This document shows positions 1 through 10,984 of a stretch of 64,000 nucleotides of DNA, piece after piece (position 1 is the first letter of the stretch; each line of letters opens with the position of its first letter). The stretch spans positions 3,048,922 through 3,112,921 of the forward strand of contig NC_092678.1 of the NCBI RefSeq assembly GCF_964355755.1, given 5' to 3'. A model generated the notes under the pieces. It ran no database searches. It was given only the letters and a program-made list of their open reading frames with translations, and was not told where the DNA came from. Made by a program: the position numbers and the translations under genes. This DNA comes from Antedon mediterranea (Eukaryota; Echinodermata; Crinoidea; Comatulida; Antedonidae).

Positions 1-59
1 CCGATTCTCACCAAACTTAGCCACAATGATCAATGGCTCATCACATAATTTTGGTTACA

Positions 60-345
60 TTTTGAAGGGTCAGGGTTAAAGATCAAGGTCCACAAAAAAA
101 ATAAAAAATAAAAAAATAAAAAAAAACACTCCGCGGGACTTGAACCAGGGACCTTAATTGTGAGAGGCTGGATACATAACCATTACACCAAACTCTCATC
201 CACACCTTTGTAGTGTGCAGTTAGGCTATTTACACTTTAGAACTAATAAAAAAAATGTAAAAAAAAAAAACATTTTCGGGGGGAATTTTATGTAGGGGAA
301 TTTTACAGAAGGCGGAGGTTTGTACTCTCGGAGTACCCTCTAGTT
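60..345 (-). repeat. tRNA-derived SINE-like repeat
   Basis: Read on the minus strand, about 195-125 looks like a tRNA body: an A-box-like TGGTGTAATGG followed about 40 bases later by a B-box-like GGTTCAAGTCC. The arrangement most resembles a valine-type tRNA, but the stems are not well paired, so this is not a functional tRNA. It is flanked by A-rich runs (90-125, 245-270) and a GC-richer segment up to about 345. A pol III-derived SINE or a tRNA pseudogene with flanking repeat explains it; the exact ends are not resolved. Confidence 0.5.
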
Positions 346-552
346 ATTATTATTATTGATCAATTAGAGTATTAGAGTTAATTGTTGCCTATAGATAACA
401 AGTTTGTAAATCATAAACACGACAAAGCAAACAATGTATGTTTGCAACAGGCACTAGGCCTACTTTCATTTTATTTAACTTCTTTTCTTTTTTTTACTTA
501 ACGACGGACGGGTATTTTGCTCTCTGATTACGTCTATGTAGTTACAATCTAT

Positions 553-2098
553 ATTTTAATTTATAGAATGTGGAATCGTTACATCTCCGGAAGCATTACA
601 GGAGCAAAAAAATCGAGGCAAAAACAGAATTCGGTTGTTAAACGGAAGAGATGCGGCCAGAGGTTCTGCACCATGGATGGTACGCCTCTACTATATTCCT
701 AATCAAAAGGATATCTGTGGAGGATCTATCTTGAACTCGGAATGGATAGTTACAGCGGCACACTGTGTCAATTTGAAAGAAAAACACAAGAATAGTACTC
801 TTATTCGTGTGGCTGACCATGATTCTGAATTTGAAGAGTTTGAAGAAAAAAATTACACAATTGGCAAGATTGTGAGGCACCCAGACTTCAACCAGAGTAC
901 TTGGGACTCTGATATAGCAATGATCAAACTCGAAACACCAATTTCTCAATTTACTGACTACGTCAGACCTATATGCTTACCAACAAAGAACATCATAAAA
1001 CCGGGTAAACTTGGTCGGGTAAACGGCTGGGGGATTACCAGTACCAGTAACATAACTCATCCACGGTTCATGAATGAAATATACGTGCCTGTCGTTAGCC
1101 AGAGGAAGTGTATTTCTTCAACAAATGCGACTTTTGCAATTACGCGCAACATGTTTTGTGCTGGATACGCGCAGGAAACAACAGATGCGTGCTATGGAGA
1201 CAGTGGTGGACCATTTTCCGTTTTCCACGAAGGCCGATGGTACTTGTCCGGTATCGTTAGTTGGGGTGAAGGTTGTGGAGAACCGGGAAAATATGGATTT
1301 TACACCAGAATTTCAGCGTTTCGGAAATGGATAAAGAACGTAATGAGAAAAGAATAGTTTATACAAAATTTAGTATTTTGTTATGTAATAAAAGTAATAA
1401 AATAAAAGATTAGTAAGAATTAAAATATGAGTAGAACATAGTGATACCTTCATGTTATAGTACATAAGTAATATCTAAAAAATTAATATTTCGTTTTCAT
1501 AGAATTAAATTTAAACAAATAAAAACAAATGATATAATACACAGAAAGGTCAATTTTGTCTCGAAATAGAATATAGAATAACATACTCTTATTAAGTAAG
1601 ATAATAAACTCATTTATTGGAAAGTGCGCCCTCAGAATAATCATTTCTTCCTCCCTCCTTCCAATTCTGAAAATGTTGTTCTATTCATCAATTTGTTGCT
1701 AGTCAGAATGGAGGCTTTAATTAAAAATGAAGAATCTTACAAGTCTGATGAAATCTTTATTACTTTCATTACCTGTCTGCTTTTACTGATTCTTTTCACC
1801 GTTTATCGAAATTCATCTTTGGCTAAAAAGCCGATTTACATATTTACAGCATCTCTGGCACTTGTTGACTTTACGACCGGTTTGATTGGAATACCTTCTT
1901 TAGTTATCGGAAAAAAGAAATTACTGGAACAAAACTCATGTAGTGTGTTTTATTTTGTTCCAGTAGTTGTGCTGGTAACAATGTCATTGAGTAACTTACT
2001 GCTTATGACCGCGGATAGATTGTTTGCGATTCAGTTCCCTCTTCGATACATGGTTTGGATGACTGCTGGCAGAGCTGTCAAACTATGTTGTATTGTTA
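553..2098 (+). repeat. Segmental duplication, left copy (protease exon + GPCR 5' part)
   Basis: From the end of the intron before the protease exon to inside the GPCR, this block matches about 5148-6700 almost base for base, including the non-coding stretch 1358-1707 between the two genes. Similarity stops near 2098, within transmembrane segment 4 of the GPCR. The CCP and Ig exons that precede the right copy are not part of the duplicated block. Confidence 0.85.
567..1357 (+). CDS. Trypsin-like serine protease, last exon (copy 1)
   Basis: A single large 3' exon after an acceptor AG at 565-566, entered in phase 1. It encodes a linker starting CGIVTSPEA, a basic stretch ending RIR, and an S1 protease domain starting LLNG. 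The catalytic His is in TAAHC, the Asp in DSDIAMIKL and the Ser in GDSGGP. The Asp seven residues before the Ser (DACYGDSGGP) predicts cleavage after Arg or Lys. The Cys just before the linker is in the place where activated S1 proteases keep their regulatory chain disulfide-linked. No signal peptide or N-terminal module lies upstream in the window, so the 5' exons are outside it or lost. It is a close duplicate of the exon at 5162-5949, including the 3' flank. A secreted protease is likely; the substrate is unknown. Confidence 0.85.
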
Positions 2099-2211
2099 CG
2101 GTTACAGTGTTGTACAATACGGTACTTTCTGTTTTAAGGGTACAGTATATTTTTAAAAGGAAGTGTAATCTTTTCGAAGAAAATAAATTTGCCTGGAAAA
2201 TTGTTCTTTAA
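1708..2211 (+). pseudogene. Broken class A GPCR (duplicate of 6288-7262)
   Basis: The first 130 or so codons match the intact receptor at 6288 with few changes, starting at the equivalent ATG (1708). Two lesions are visible. A 30-base in-frame deletion near 1790 removes ten residues of TM1, including the GN motif that class A receptors need there. At about 2098 homology ends in TM4 and unrelated sequence runs to a stop at 2209-2211. TM5-7 are absent. The open frame survives only because the deletion is in frame. A functional receptor is not expected. Confidence 0.85.
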
Positions 2212-3079
2212 TCACAATACCAACAAGCTCTACAAAAACAAAGTCATGGGATAGTTCGATCCGGTCGAGCATCCGGATAAATAGCTATTTTAAAGACGAA
2301 AAAGGGGAATTGATGTACTTTCGATGTTATCTTTCGTTAATGAAATAACGAACCCCATGATGTACTTACTTCTACACTTAATGTAAGTAGTTTTGTTTTT
2401 AAAATACTAAAAGGTTAAAAAAATATGGGAATGTGCTCGGATAATGCATGTTTTCAACTTGCAACAATAGATTAGGCGTGTAAGAGTATGTGAGCAGCTG
2501 TTCGTAGTTAAAGAACTATTAATTTTCCTTAAAAAAACAGAAATTCTCTATTACATTTCCATTGATCGTTAAATTGTAATAACTTTGTTTCGAATATTTG
2601 CAACAGCGGAACCAACCAATCAGTAGTGCATCCTGTAAAACTAATACAATGCATACATTAATGTACAGTAGGCCTAAAAGTATATATAGTTCATCCGTTT
2701 TTCATTTTCCATATCTAGATTGTCAGGATATGCTGTTTAGGGTCACCCTCACTAAATAAGGTTTAATAAAATAAATAAATAAAATACAAACAACAATCAC
2801 TTCTGTCACTTTCACCTATTATTGAATAAACATCAAAGAGAACACTTCAGGTTCTTTAGGGATTAATGACATCTTGCAAATCTTATTCTTGTACTTATTT
2901 AAGGTTTCTCTCATTGACGGTGTTAAGTTCGTCAGCACAAGACCTGCCGTGGACATTAGAAGCGGACACAGGTATACTTAACCAAACGTTACACAGTTAT
3001 GAATTCAAATATTATTATTTGATGTTGTCCTTTATCATCATCATATCAAAATACATGAAATTGTTTGTAATCTATATAG
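2212..3079. other. No gene recognised
   Basis: AT-rich spacer. An open frame reads from about 2866 into the next exon, but the part before 3080 has no protein-like composition and there is a good splice acceptor at 3078-3079, so it is treated as intron. No CCP or Ig exon was found here for the protease exon at 3080. Confidence 0.5.
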
Positions 3080-3849
3080 AATGTGGAAGTGTCACATCAC
3101 CAGAAGCAATGCTGGACCAAGGAAACCGAAGAGGGAGAGAAGCTTCTAGAGGATCCGCTCCATGGATGGTACGCCTCTATCAAGTTTCTCAGGACCGTTA
3201 TTTCTGCGGTGGCTCTATTGTAAACTCTAAATGGATAATCACAGCAGCACACTGTATAACTGAGTTTAACGTTAATAAGATGAACACACTTGTTCATGTG
3301 GCTGATCATGACTCCGAATATATAGAATCCGAAGAAATGCTTTACAGGATTAAGAAGATTGTAACACACGCAGATTTCAATGACGACACTTACGACGCTG
3401 ATATTGCAATTATCAAACTTGACACACCGATTTCTAACTTTACTCATTACGTCAGACCTATATGTTTACCAACAAACAATCTGACTGAAAGAATTATGAA
3501 ACCAAGAAAACATGGCCGGGTAAGTGGATGGGGAGACATTAGGGAAAATGGCCCAAGACCACGGTTTATGAATGAAGTCTATCTACCTATCGTAGGCCAG
3601 AGAAAATGCATTTCTTCAACAACGTACAATGTTACAGACAACATGTTTTGTGCTGGGTATAAACAGAAACTCAAAGATGCCTGCCAGGGAGATAGTGGTG
3701 GACCTTTTTCCATTTTGCACGAAGACCGTTGGTATTTGTTCGGTATCGTTAGTTGGGGTGAAGGTTGCGGACGACCGGGGAAATATGGATTTTACACCAG
3801 AATCTCAGCATTTCTCGATTGGATAACAAATGTCATATTAGGAGGTTAG
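3080..3849 (+). CDS. Trypsin-like serine protease exon lacking the activation site (copy 2)
   Basis: Second S1 protease exon, entered in phase 1 after an acceptor at 3078-3079. The linker begins CGSVTSPEA as in the other copies, and the catalytic His (TAAHC), Asp (DADIAIIKL) and Ser (GDSGGP) are all present, with the trypsin-type Asp in DACQGDSGGP. Compared with copies 1 and 3, seven codons are missing just before GREASRG, taking out the basic cleavage site and the LLN that would become the new N-terminus. The domain therefore seems unable to be activated in the usual way. It could act as a pseudo-zymogen or binding protein, or be a decaying copy; the frame is otherwise intact. N-terminal exons were not found locally. 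Confidence 0.8.
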
Positions 3850-3889
3850 TTGTGTATTTTTAACAATGCAACTGATAAGAACAAGGCCA

Positions 3890-4085
3890 ACAGCCATAAG
3901 TCGCGTGCTCTCAGATAAAAATGAACTTTTAAAAAGTAGTGTACTTTAAAACTTTTCTGTACATCAAAACAGTTCAAAAAGTACAAAAAAGCGATAAAAC
4001 GCATAGTGATACCGGACCGACAGACAGACCGACAGACCGACCGACATAGTGAACTATTGAGTCGCGTCCACGCGACTAAAAATGA
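3890..4085. repeat. Dispersed repeat ending in a short hairpin
   Basis: A block with a simple GACAGACCGACCGAC run near 4018-4046 and a perfect short inverted repeat AGTCGCGT/ACGCGACT at about 4060-4077. A word like the right-end hairpin also occurs at the left (AAGTCGCGTG near 3899), so the block may be a small non-autonomous DNA element. A similar CCGACCGACC run is present near 36536. Confidence 0.45.
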
Positions 4086-4158
4086 GTATAAAATACTAAA
4101 AAGTAAAATCCTCCCTTGCTGATTTAAATAATTACCTTTTATTTAATTCGCAATTTAG

Positions 4159-5949
4159 AAACTCCATGTCCGCCATTAGAAACATCAGCCAATGTCGAGG
4201 CGGACTGCAATCGTTTGGGGAAACCTGGACAAGTATGTAACTTTCGATGTTCTGGGGGTCACGTGAGGACAACTGGTGACGTCAGACGTGTATGTCAACT
4301 TGACGGTACTTGGTCAGGAAATGAATTATCATGTAACGGTATAACACAAAATATATAATATTATATCGGTAATTATTAGCAGAACAATTACTCATGAAAA
4401 TATATATAATAATTTATACCATTATTATCTTTTAGAGATAATCAAAGAACTTCTGATTTCAAAACCAATTGACGTAACACGCAACACCGGTGATACGCTT
4501 GTGTTTAGATGTACACTGGAAGATGATCTATATTCTATAGTATGGGAAAAGGATGGTGACGTCATAATCTCTAACGAACATACACATATTTTTCCAGATG
4601 GGACATTACTCATTAATGGAATTACTAGTAATGACGCTGGAAAGTACACATGCACCGTAATGGCCCGTGTCCAAGAGGAGTCCGCTATTCTTACCGTTCA
4701 AACTAAAGGGAACATTCACCATGGTCAGCTTATCATTTTAAATTATTTGATAGATAACCATTTAAATAATTCAGTCGCTTGTCATTCGTAAAATTGCTTG
4801 CGAATCTTCTGTCGGATCGGCCTTACCACTGACTTAAACAATACCGTATACGTATAATACACCAGTAAAGCTTGGTTCCCACTACGCAAGTATGTAGGCG
4901 TAACGCAAGTAATTTGACCAATCCCAAGCGACGGATTATTCAAACCGTCGCTTGTCATTAGTCAACTCGCTTGTGTTGCGCTTACGTACTTCCAGTGGGA
5001 ATCGAGCTTAATTGTAACATTTATTTTACAAAACCAATTACGAAACACTTGATTTTCTGGAAATTTTCTTGCTTTACCTCGTGCTTGCTGGTTAGATTAT
5101 ATACTAATTATTTTTAAGTACTAATCAATTAATTTATATTCATATATCTTTTAATCTATAGGATGCGGAATTGTTACATCTCCGGAAGCATTACTGGAGC
5201 AAAAAAACCGAGGCAAAAACAGAATTCGGCTGTTAAACGGAAGAGATGCGGCCAGAGGTTCTGCACCATGGATGGTACGCCTCTACTATATTTCTTCTAA
5301 ATTGGATATCTGTGGAGGATCTATCTTGAACTCGGAATGGATAGTTACGGCGGCACACTGTGTCAGGAGCTACAAGGTGAATTCGAATAGTACTCTTATT
5401 CGTGTGGCTGACCATGACTCTGAATTTGAAGAGTCTGAAGAAAAAAATTACACAATTGACAAGATTGTGAGGCACCCAGACTTCAGAACTTGGGATTCTG
5501 ATATTGCACTGATCAAACTCGAAACACCAATTTCTAACTTTTCCGATTACGTCAAACCTATATGCTTACCAACAAACAACCTACCTACGGGAATCATGAA
5601 ACCGGGTAAACTTGGTCGGGTAAACGGCTGGGGGATTACCAGTAACATAACTCTTGCACGGTTCATGAATGAAATATACGTGCCTGTCGTTAGCCAGAGG
5701 AAGTGTATTTCTTCAACAAATCTGACAGCAATTACGCGCAATATGTTTTGTGCTGGATACGCGCAGGAAACAACAGATGCGTGCTATGGAGACAGTGGTG
5801 GACCATTTTCCATTCTGTATAAAAAACGATGGTACTTGTCCGGTATCGTTAGTTGGGGTGAAGGTTGTGGACAACCGGGAAAATATGGAGTTTACACTAG
5901 AATTTCAACGTTACTGAAATGGATAAAGAACGTAATGAGAAAACAATAG
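4159..5949 (+). CDS. Secreted CCP-Ig-trypsin protease (copy 3, 5' end missing)
   Basis: Three exons join in frame: 4159-4338 (CCP), 4436-4723 (Ig), 5162-5949 (S1 protease). All internal junctions are phase 1. The CCP exon has six Cys in a selectin-like sushi pattern (TPCPPLE ... CNFRC ... CQLDGTW ... LSC). The Ig exon shows FRC, VWEKDG, and DAGKYTC. The protease exon begins CGIVTSPEA, has RIR before LLNG as a plausible activation site, and carries TAAHC, DSDIALIKL and DACYGDSGGP. Together these indicate an extracellular, complement/coagulation-style zymogen with trypsin-like specificity. The signal-peptide exon upstream of 4159 was not recognised. The donor of the Ig exon (ATG/gtcagc) is chosen because it gives the right phase. 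Family members with CUB in place of CCP occur at 45916-50277. Confidence 0.8.
4868..5010. mobile_element. MITE-like element with long terminal inverted repeats
   Basis: The left end (AAGCTTGGTTCCCACTACGC) is the inverted form of the right end (ending AGTGGGAATCGAGCTTAA), and internal arms around the AAGCGACGG/CCGTCGCTT pair near 4928-4956 also match. It sits in the intron between the Ig and protease exons. A related fragment is at 63344-63405. No coding capacity. Confidence 0.6.
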
Positions 5950-6700
5950 TTTATACATCAAATATTTTGTAATGTAATAAAAGTTATAAAATAAAAGATT
6001 AGTAAGAATTATAATATGAGTAGAACATAGTGATACCTTCATGTTATAGTACATAAGTAATATCTAAAAAATTAATATTACGTTTTCAATTTAAACAAAT
6101 AAAAACAAATGATATAATACACAGAAAGGTCAATTTTGTTTCGAGATAGAATATAGAATAACATACTCTTATTAAGTAAGATAATAAATTCATTTATTGG
6201 AAAGTGCGCCCTCAGAATAATCATTTCTTCCTCCCTCCTTCCAATTCTGAAAATGTTGTTCTATTCATCAATTTGTTGCTAGTCAGAATGGAGGCTTTAA
6301 TTAAAAATGAAGAATCTTACAAGTCTGATGAAATCTTTATTACTTTCATTACCTGTCTGCTTTTACTGATGTTTCTAATAACGTTTGGTAACCTTTTGGT
6401 TCTTTTCACCGTTTACCGAAATTCATCTTTGGCTAAAAAGCCGATTTATATATTTACAGCATCTCTGGCACTTGTTGACTTTACGACCGGTTTGATTGGA
6501 ATACCTTCTTTAGTTATCGGAAAAATGAAATTACTGGAACAAAACTCGTGTAGTGCGTTTTATTTTGTGCCAGTAGTTGTGCTGGTAACAATGTCATTGA
6601 GTAACTTACTGCTTATGACCGCGGATAGATTGTTTGCGATTCGGTTCCCTCTTCGATACATGGTTTGGATGACTGCTGGCAGAGCTGTCAAACTATGTTG
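5148..6700 (+). repeat. Segmental duplication, right copy
   Basis: Counterpart of 553-2098. This copy keeps both genes intact: the protease exon and the whole GPCR. The intergenic 5950-6287 is nearly the same as 1358-1707, including the AATAAAA poly(A)-like words just after the protease stop. Confidence 0.85.
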
Positions 6701-7262
6701 TATTGTTAACGTTGTTGGATTTGTAGTTGGCAGTGCGTCAAACATGGTCTCATTCTGTGCTGTAGTACTTCTTGATTCAAACTATACCTCAATGTGCGAC
6801 AGATATTTAGAAATGTATAGAATCCACGGCTTTTTAATATTTGCATACCTTAATGTAAATATGACGATATTGTCTGTTGTGGTCATGCTTTTCTGTTACT
6901 CGTATATTTTCGTACGAGCTCGGCGGCATATGAAAGAAAGAGCTTCACGTACCGGTACTGATAAACAAATAAACACATTCGATCTAAAGGCTACTAAAAC
7001 AACTGTCACAATCGTCATCACATTTATTATTTGTTTACTGCCAAAGGGTATCCAGGAGTATATAAACGAATCACCCGATCAAGCATGTTTTATGAATAAT
7101 TGGCCGTGCCTTATCGTTGACTTACTAATTCTTTCAAATTCAATGTTAAACCCTTTTATCTATTCCCGGAACAAGACAGTAAGGAAATTATATAAACAAT
7201 CTCTAACTGTTATCATTTCCAAATTCAAGATCAACAAACCAGGTATTAACCAAGCTCAGTGA
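6288..7262 (+). CDS. Class A (rhodopsin-type) GPCR, intact
   Basis: Intronless, 324 aa from the first in-frame ATG at 6288; the frame is open further upstream but without an ATG. Seven hydrophobic segments are visible. TM1 has GNLLVLFTVY, TM2 SLALVDF, TM3 ends TADRLFAIRFP (DRL variant of DRY), TM6 has ICLLPKG in the place of CWxP, and TM7 has SNSMLNPFIYS (NPxxY). A Cys at the top of TM3 and one in ECL2 (TSMCDRY) can form the usual disulfide. The C-tail is short. The ligand is not predictable; lineage-expanded receptors of this kind in echinoderms are often proposed to be chemosensory. It follows the CCP-Ig-protease gene on the same strand, 338 bp away. Confidence 0.85.
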   Translation: MEALIKNEESYKSDEIFITFITCLLLLMFLITFGNLLVLFTVYRNSSLAKKPIYIFTASLALVDFTTGLIGIPSLVIGKMKLLEQNSCSAFYFVPVVVLVTMSLSNLLLMTADRLFAIRFPLRYMVWMTAGRAVKLCCIVNVVGFVVGSASNMVSFCAVVLLDSNYTSMCDRYLEMYRIHGFLIFAYLNVNMTILSVVVMLFCYSYIFVRARRHMKERASRTGTDKQINTFDLKATKTTVTIVITFIICLLPKGIQEYINESPDQACFMNNWPCLIVDLLILSNSMLNPFIYSRNKTVRKLYKQSLTVIISKFKINKPGINQAQ

Positions 7263-9172
7263 TGAAGTCACAAAGTGATATCCACACTATGGAAAGTGAT
7301 ATCTAATAGATTTAATCTAATTCATCAGTTTTTGATTAATTTTTGTAACGACGTTCCGTCGAATAGTCTTCTGACTTTTCCGCTTCGGGCGCGCTGCTTA
7401 TTTCTGATGTGAAGTTTCTCCAAAGTGTTGGCGTCAGATGTTATGTTCTTTATAGGTCCGTTGGAGTTTTGAATTTTATTGAAGCTGAATCTGGCAATAT
7501 TAGTGCGTTAAAGTCCCCTTTCAATGTTATTGGTAAAGTGTGCATACCGGTCTCCCTGACCATGTTATGTTAGTGCTACTAAAGTTAATACATTTAGTAA
7601 TAGTTAATAGCAACACGTTTTTGTTGTAGGTTTTTAAAAAGATCTTAAAAGTATTTCTTTAATAGTTGTACAGTTGTAACAAGCATTTCTAAAGAGCGAA
7701 ATACATCGCTCATATTGATAGATTCTTCAAAATCATTAGACATATAGTCTATTTATAAACACAACAATTATAAAGATAACTTGATATTTTTTAAAAATCG
7801 TGCAAACAAACAGCAATTCAAGCAAGTAATTGCCATTTTGTCAATTAATAATTGATCTATGTCAAAGTAGTCGGTAGCTAAAAGGAGGTTTTAATTTCAA
7901 TGTTCTGTACTTGGAGAGAGATTTGTAAATACATTTAACAAGCAATATGATACAATTGTTCTGCAAAAGGTAATATTACAAAATAGAACAACAACAAACA
8001 AATCATAAATAGAATATGTCGTTATATTTAGCTTGTTAATGTAACTGTGTGTAAAGTAACCCAATTACAACAAGAATTGGTTTCAAAGTACAGTAATTTT
8101 TCTATGTTAAGTATGCATTAAAAACATAACAATGAACAAAAGAAGTTAGGTTTTGATGTGTTAATGAACAAAATAATTATTACCGTATATGACAGATCAC
8201 TATTTTGTATTTTATTTCAAAATAACTTAACCTAATTGCTGTTAGGAGTTAATGTTGCTGATTGAGTGAAGGTGTATTTGTAAGCCTACCCAGCTATTCA
8301 ATTATGCGCATGCTCATGTTTCTGAGCGTGTGCAGAATAACTTTTCAACATCATTTTTTGGAAACAGTTTTTTTTTCAAGTGTTTCGAATATGTTTTTTC
8401 TATGGTTTAATTCTTCAATAAATGTATAAGAAACTGAATCACTTAATTACTTTAAGTCGACATTATAGATTCTGTCATGAATTACCACAACTCTCTCAAG
8501 TTTATTAAATAAAAAATTTAGAAAATCAATTGTGTAGGCCTAATAATTCTGGTATATAATTGTAGTCATTTTCCAAGATATTTGCCAGATGTTGTTCGTG
8601 TAATTAGTTATGTGATAATATATGTAATTCAGTCACAGCGTTGCATTACCATATAAAATGTTCTAAAAATATGTATATGTATATTTCTCTGTTAATGTAA
8701 AATTTAATTAGTTGTTGTGGAATTAAACATTTATAACAGCAAATATACTGGTATTTGCCAAATTTTCAAGGCATTTGGCAAATGTTAATGTTTAGTGTAC
8801 ATTATTATATGGAAATGTTGTTTCAGTTTCCAAATAGTTTCGATATGAATGTTAATTCAATTTGAAATTGAAGCTTTCAATAAAATCTTTAGAATTTCAA
8901 AAACAGTTTTGTTAAGTTAAATCTTATACAGTTTTTAAAGATAGATAAGAAGATATAATGTAGTCTTTATCCTTGAATGAAGATCGCTGTACTTATAGGC
9001 TAAATTATCATTGTTATCAGTTATCAGTTACCGTACGTTCGTCCGTATGTTTGGTGACTTTTACTGGTAATAAAAAGGTTTAAGAAGCTTGTTATTTTTT
9101 CAATGTACGTCCGTCGAGTTAGATTCCAGCTTTATTATTTTATTACTCGTTTTAATTTCTAGAGCTGGGAGG
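7263..9172. other. Intergenic, no gene seen
   Basis: AT-rich, with no convincing exon, tRNA or long repeat on either strand. There are scattered poly(A)-like words and runs of A or T only. Confidence 0.6.
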
Positions 9173-10984
9173 ATGGGTAAGATTATATTTTGTTATTATT
9201 TATTTATTTAATCATATCACTAAGGATTGACAAAAGAAATGTTCACAAACAAACTTTAGAAACTAAAGTCATAAGAGTGGAAATCGGTACAACATCAAAC
9301 AAACTAATTACACTTACACTAGTTACACTAGTGGTCATTGTAATCCGTTACGTGAACAACCGATTGTGCAGTCGTCCTCAGATAGATTCTAATGATTATC
9401 GAACGTCAGTTCGAAACTTGTCTAGGTGTATTAAATACTTTGAATACATTATTATTTATGTCAGTATGCTCTATCTATAGGTGGATCGTGATAATTTGGT
9501 ACTTTGACTTTTAACTATAGAATAATAATTATTATATAATAATCAATATTTGTTTTCCCATTAGCTGTACCAAGAGTTCATACTGTGCTTTCTGGAAAGT
9601 ACATAGAACAAAATTACCTTGCTTCCAAGATTGGTAAAGATTTTAAGGTGATTTCGTTCGATGCATTTTGTAGTAACACTACAAAATACTCGCACGAAAT
9701 CGAAGGAATAATTGTCTACTCCGGAGACATTAGATCATTTTCAAACAAGCTTATCTCATCGCTTCCGAACTTGAAAGTTATTAGTATACAGGGTTCTGGA
9801 ACGGATGGACTTGATGTTGAATGGCTTCACAGACGCAACATCCGGGTATCACACACTCCTCATACAACTGCAGAAGCAACTGCGGATATAGCTATTTTAC
9901 TTATGCTTGCAACAGCTAGAAAACTGATGGAAGGTAAGTCCAGATAGAAGTAGCTTTGGGGTATTTTACTGAAAAATTTCAAAAGAAAAACCGCCTAAAA
10001 TGGGATATAGTGTACATAAAGTTGCTATCTCCGGAGACAACATATTTTGAACTCATACGAACTTCCATCCATGACTCCATAGATTTACCAGACTCACAAA
10101 ATCTGACCCAATATAATATTTATATCTGAACAATTTTGATTTACAGCTATTCAGCTCGCAAGAAACACCAACAACAATATAGGAAAATCGGCCCAGTTTA
10201 TACTGACAGGCCGAAATGTTAGCGGGGAAACAATTGGCATAATTGGAATGGGAAATATAGGCTACTGTGTTGCACAACGAGCATTGGGATTCAGGATGAA
10301 AATCCTGTATCACAACAGAAGAAGGTTGGTTTAAATTTGGTTCGATCCTAGGTCGCTGATTCAAACAGTATTCATACGATATTGCCTAAGAAAAATTTCT
10401 ACGAATTTTCAACAGATCTAAACTTGAAGACGCGGTCCACGCCCAGTATTGGAGTAACATTGAAGAACTCTTAAAGTTGTCTGATTTTGTTGTGATAGCA
10501 ACGCCTCTTACGCACCAAACCGACGACTTGATTGGAGAACAAGAATTAGCTCTCATGAAACCAACCGCCATCTTAATCAATGTTGCAAGAGGTAAAACAT
10601 AAATTAACTTGACTTTGTTTTTCACTCGCATAGATTTGATCTTCTTTACTACTTTTGATCTTCTTTACTACTTTTGATTATGTACGTGATTTATAATCAT
10701 TTCTATTTATGTAAATGACAGGTCGCGTGGTAAACACGGACGCTTTAGTCGACACTTTAAGGAATGGAACAATTCAAGCAGCAGGACTTGATGTCACGGA
10801 ACCAGAGCCGCTTCCATGTGATCATCCTCTTTTTAAAATGGAAAACGTCATAGTTTCTGGTCACTGTGGAATATCAACGATCAAATGCAGAGATGAGATG
10901 ATCCAACAGGCTGTTGATAACTTAAGACCTGGTTTATCTGGCGGTGTTATGAACAATGAGCTTTTTCCTTTATCTTTAAAATAG
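9173..10984 (+). CDS. D-isomer-specific 2-hydroxyacid dehydrogenase (glyoxylate/hydroxypyruvate reductase-like)
   Basis: Five coding exons: 9173-9176, 9565-9933, 10147-10324, 10416-10591, 10722-10984, giving 329 aa with every phase matching. Exon 1 contributes only ATG plus one base before a GTAAG donor; it completes an Ala codon with exon 2 (M-A-VPRVHTV) and has a good context (A at -3). The enzyme would use NAD(P)H to reduce 2-oxoacids such as glyoxylate or hydroxypyruvate, probably in the cytosol. Visible features are the substrate-domain HTPHTTAEATADIAI, the Rossmann loop GIIGMGNIGY, the catalytic Arg in INVARGRVVN, the Glu in GLDVTEPEPLP, and the catalytic His in VSGHCGIST, where family members usually have a Pro before the His. 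Length is typical of the family. The exact substrate is uncertain. Confidence 0.9.

Noticed and set aside
120-200. Functional tRNA gene on the minus strand
   Set aside because: A- and B-box words are present, but the acceptor and anticodon stems do not pair well and A-rich repeat sequence surrounds it.
2866-3079. Open frame continuing upstream of the protease exon at 3080
   Set aside because: A good acceptor at 3078-3079 coincides with the exon border seen in two paralogs, and the upstream part has no signal peptide or domain pattern.
6204-6287. Upstream extension of the 6288 GPCR (28 more codons)
   Set aside because: The extension has no ATG; the frame would have to start at GTG, which an animal gene is not expected to use.
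9190-9480. 96-codon open frame between dehydrogenase exons 1 and 2
   Set aside because: It lies in the intron and its translation has no recognisable pattern.
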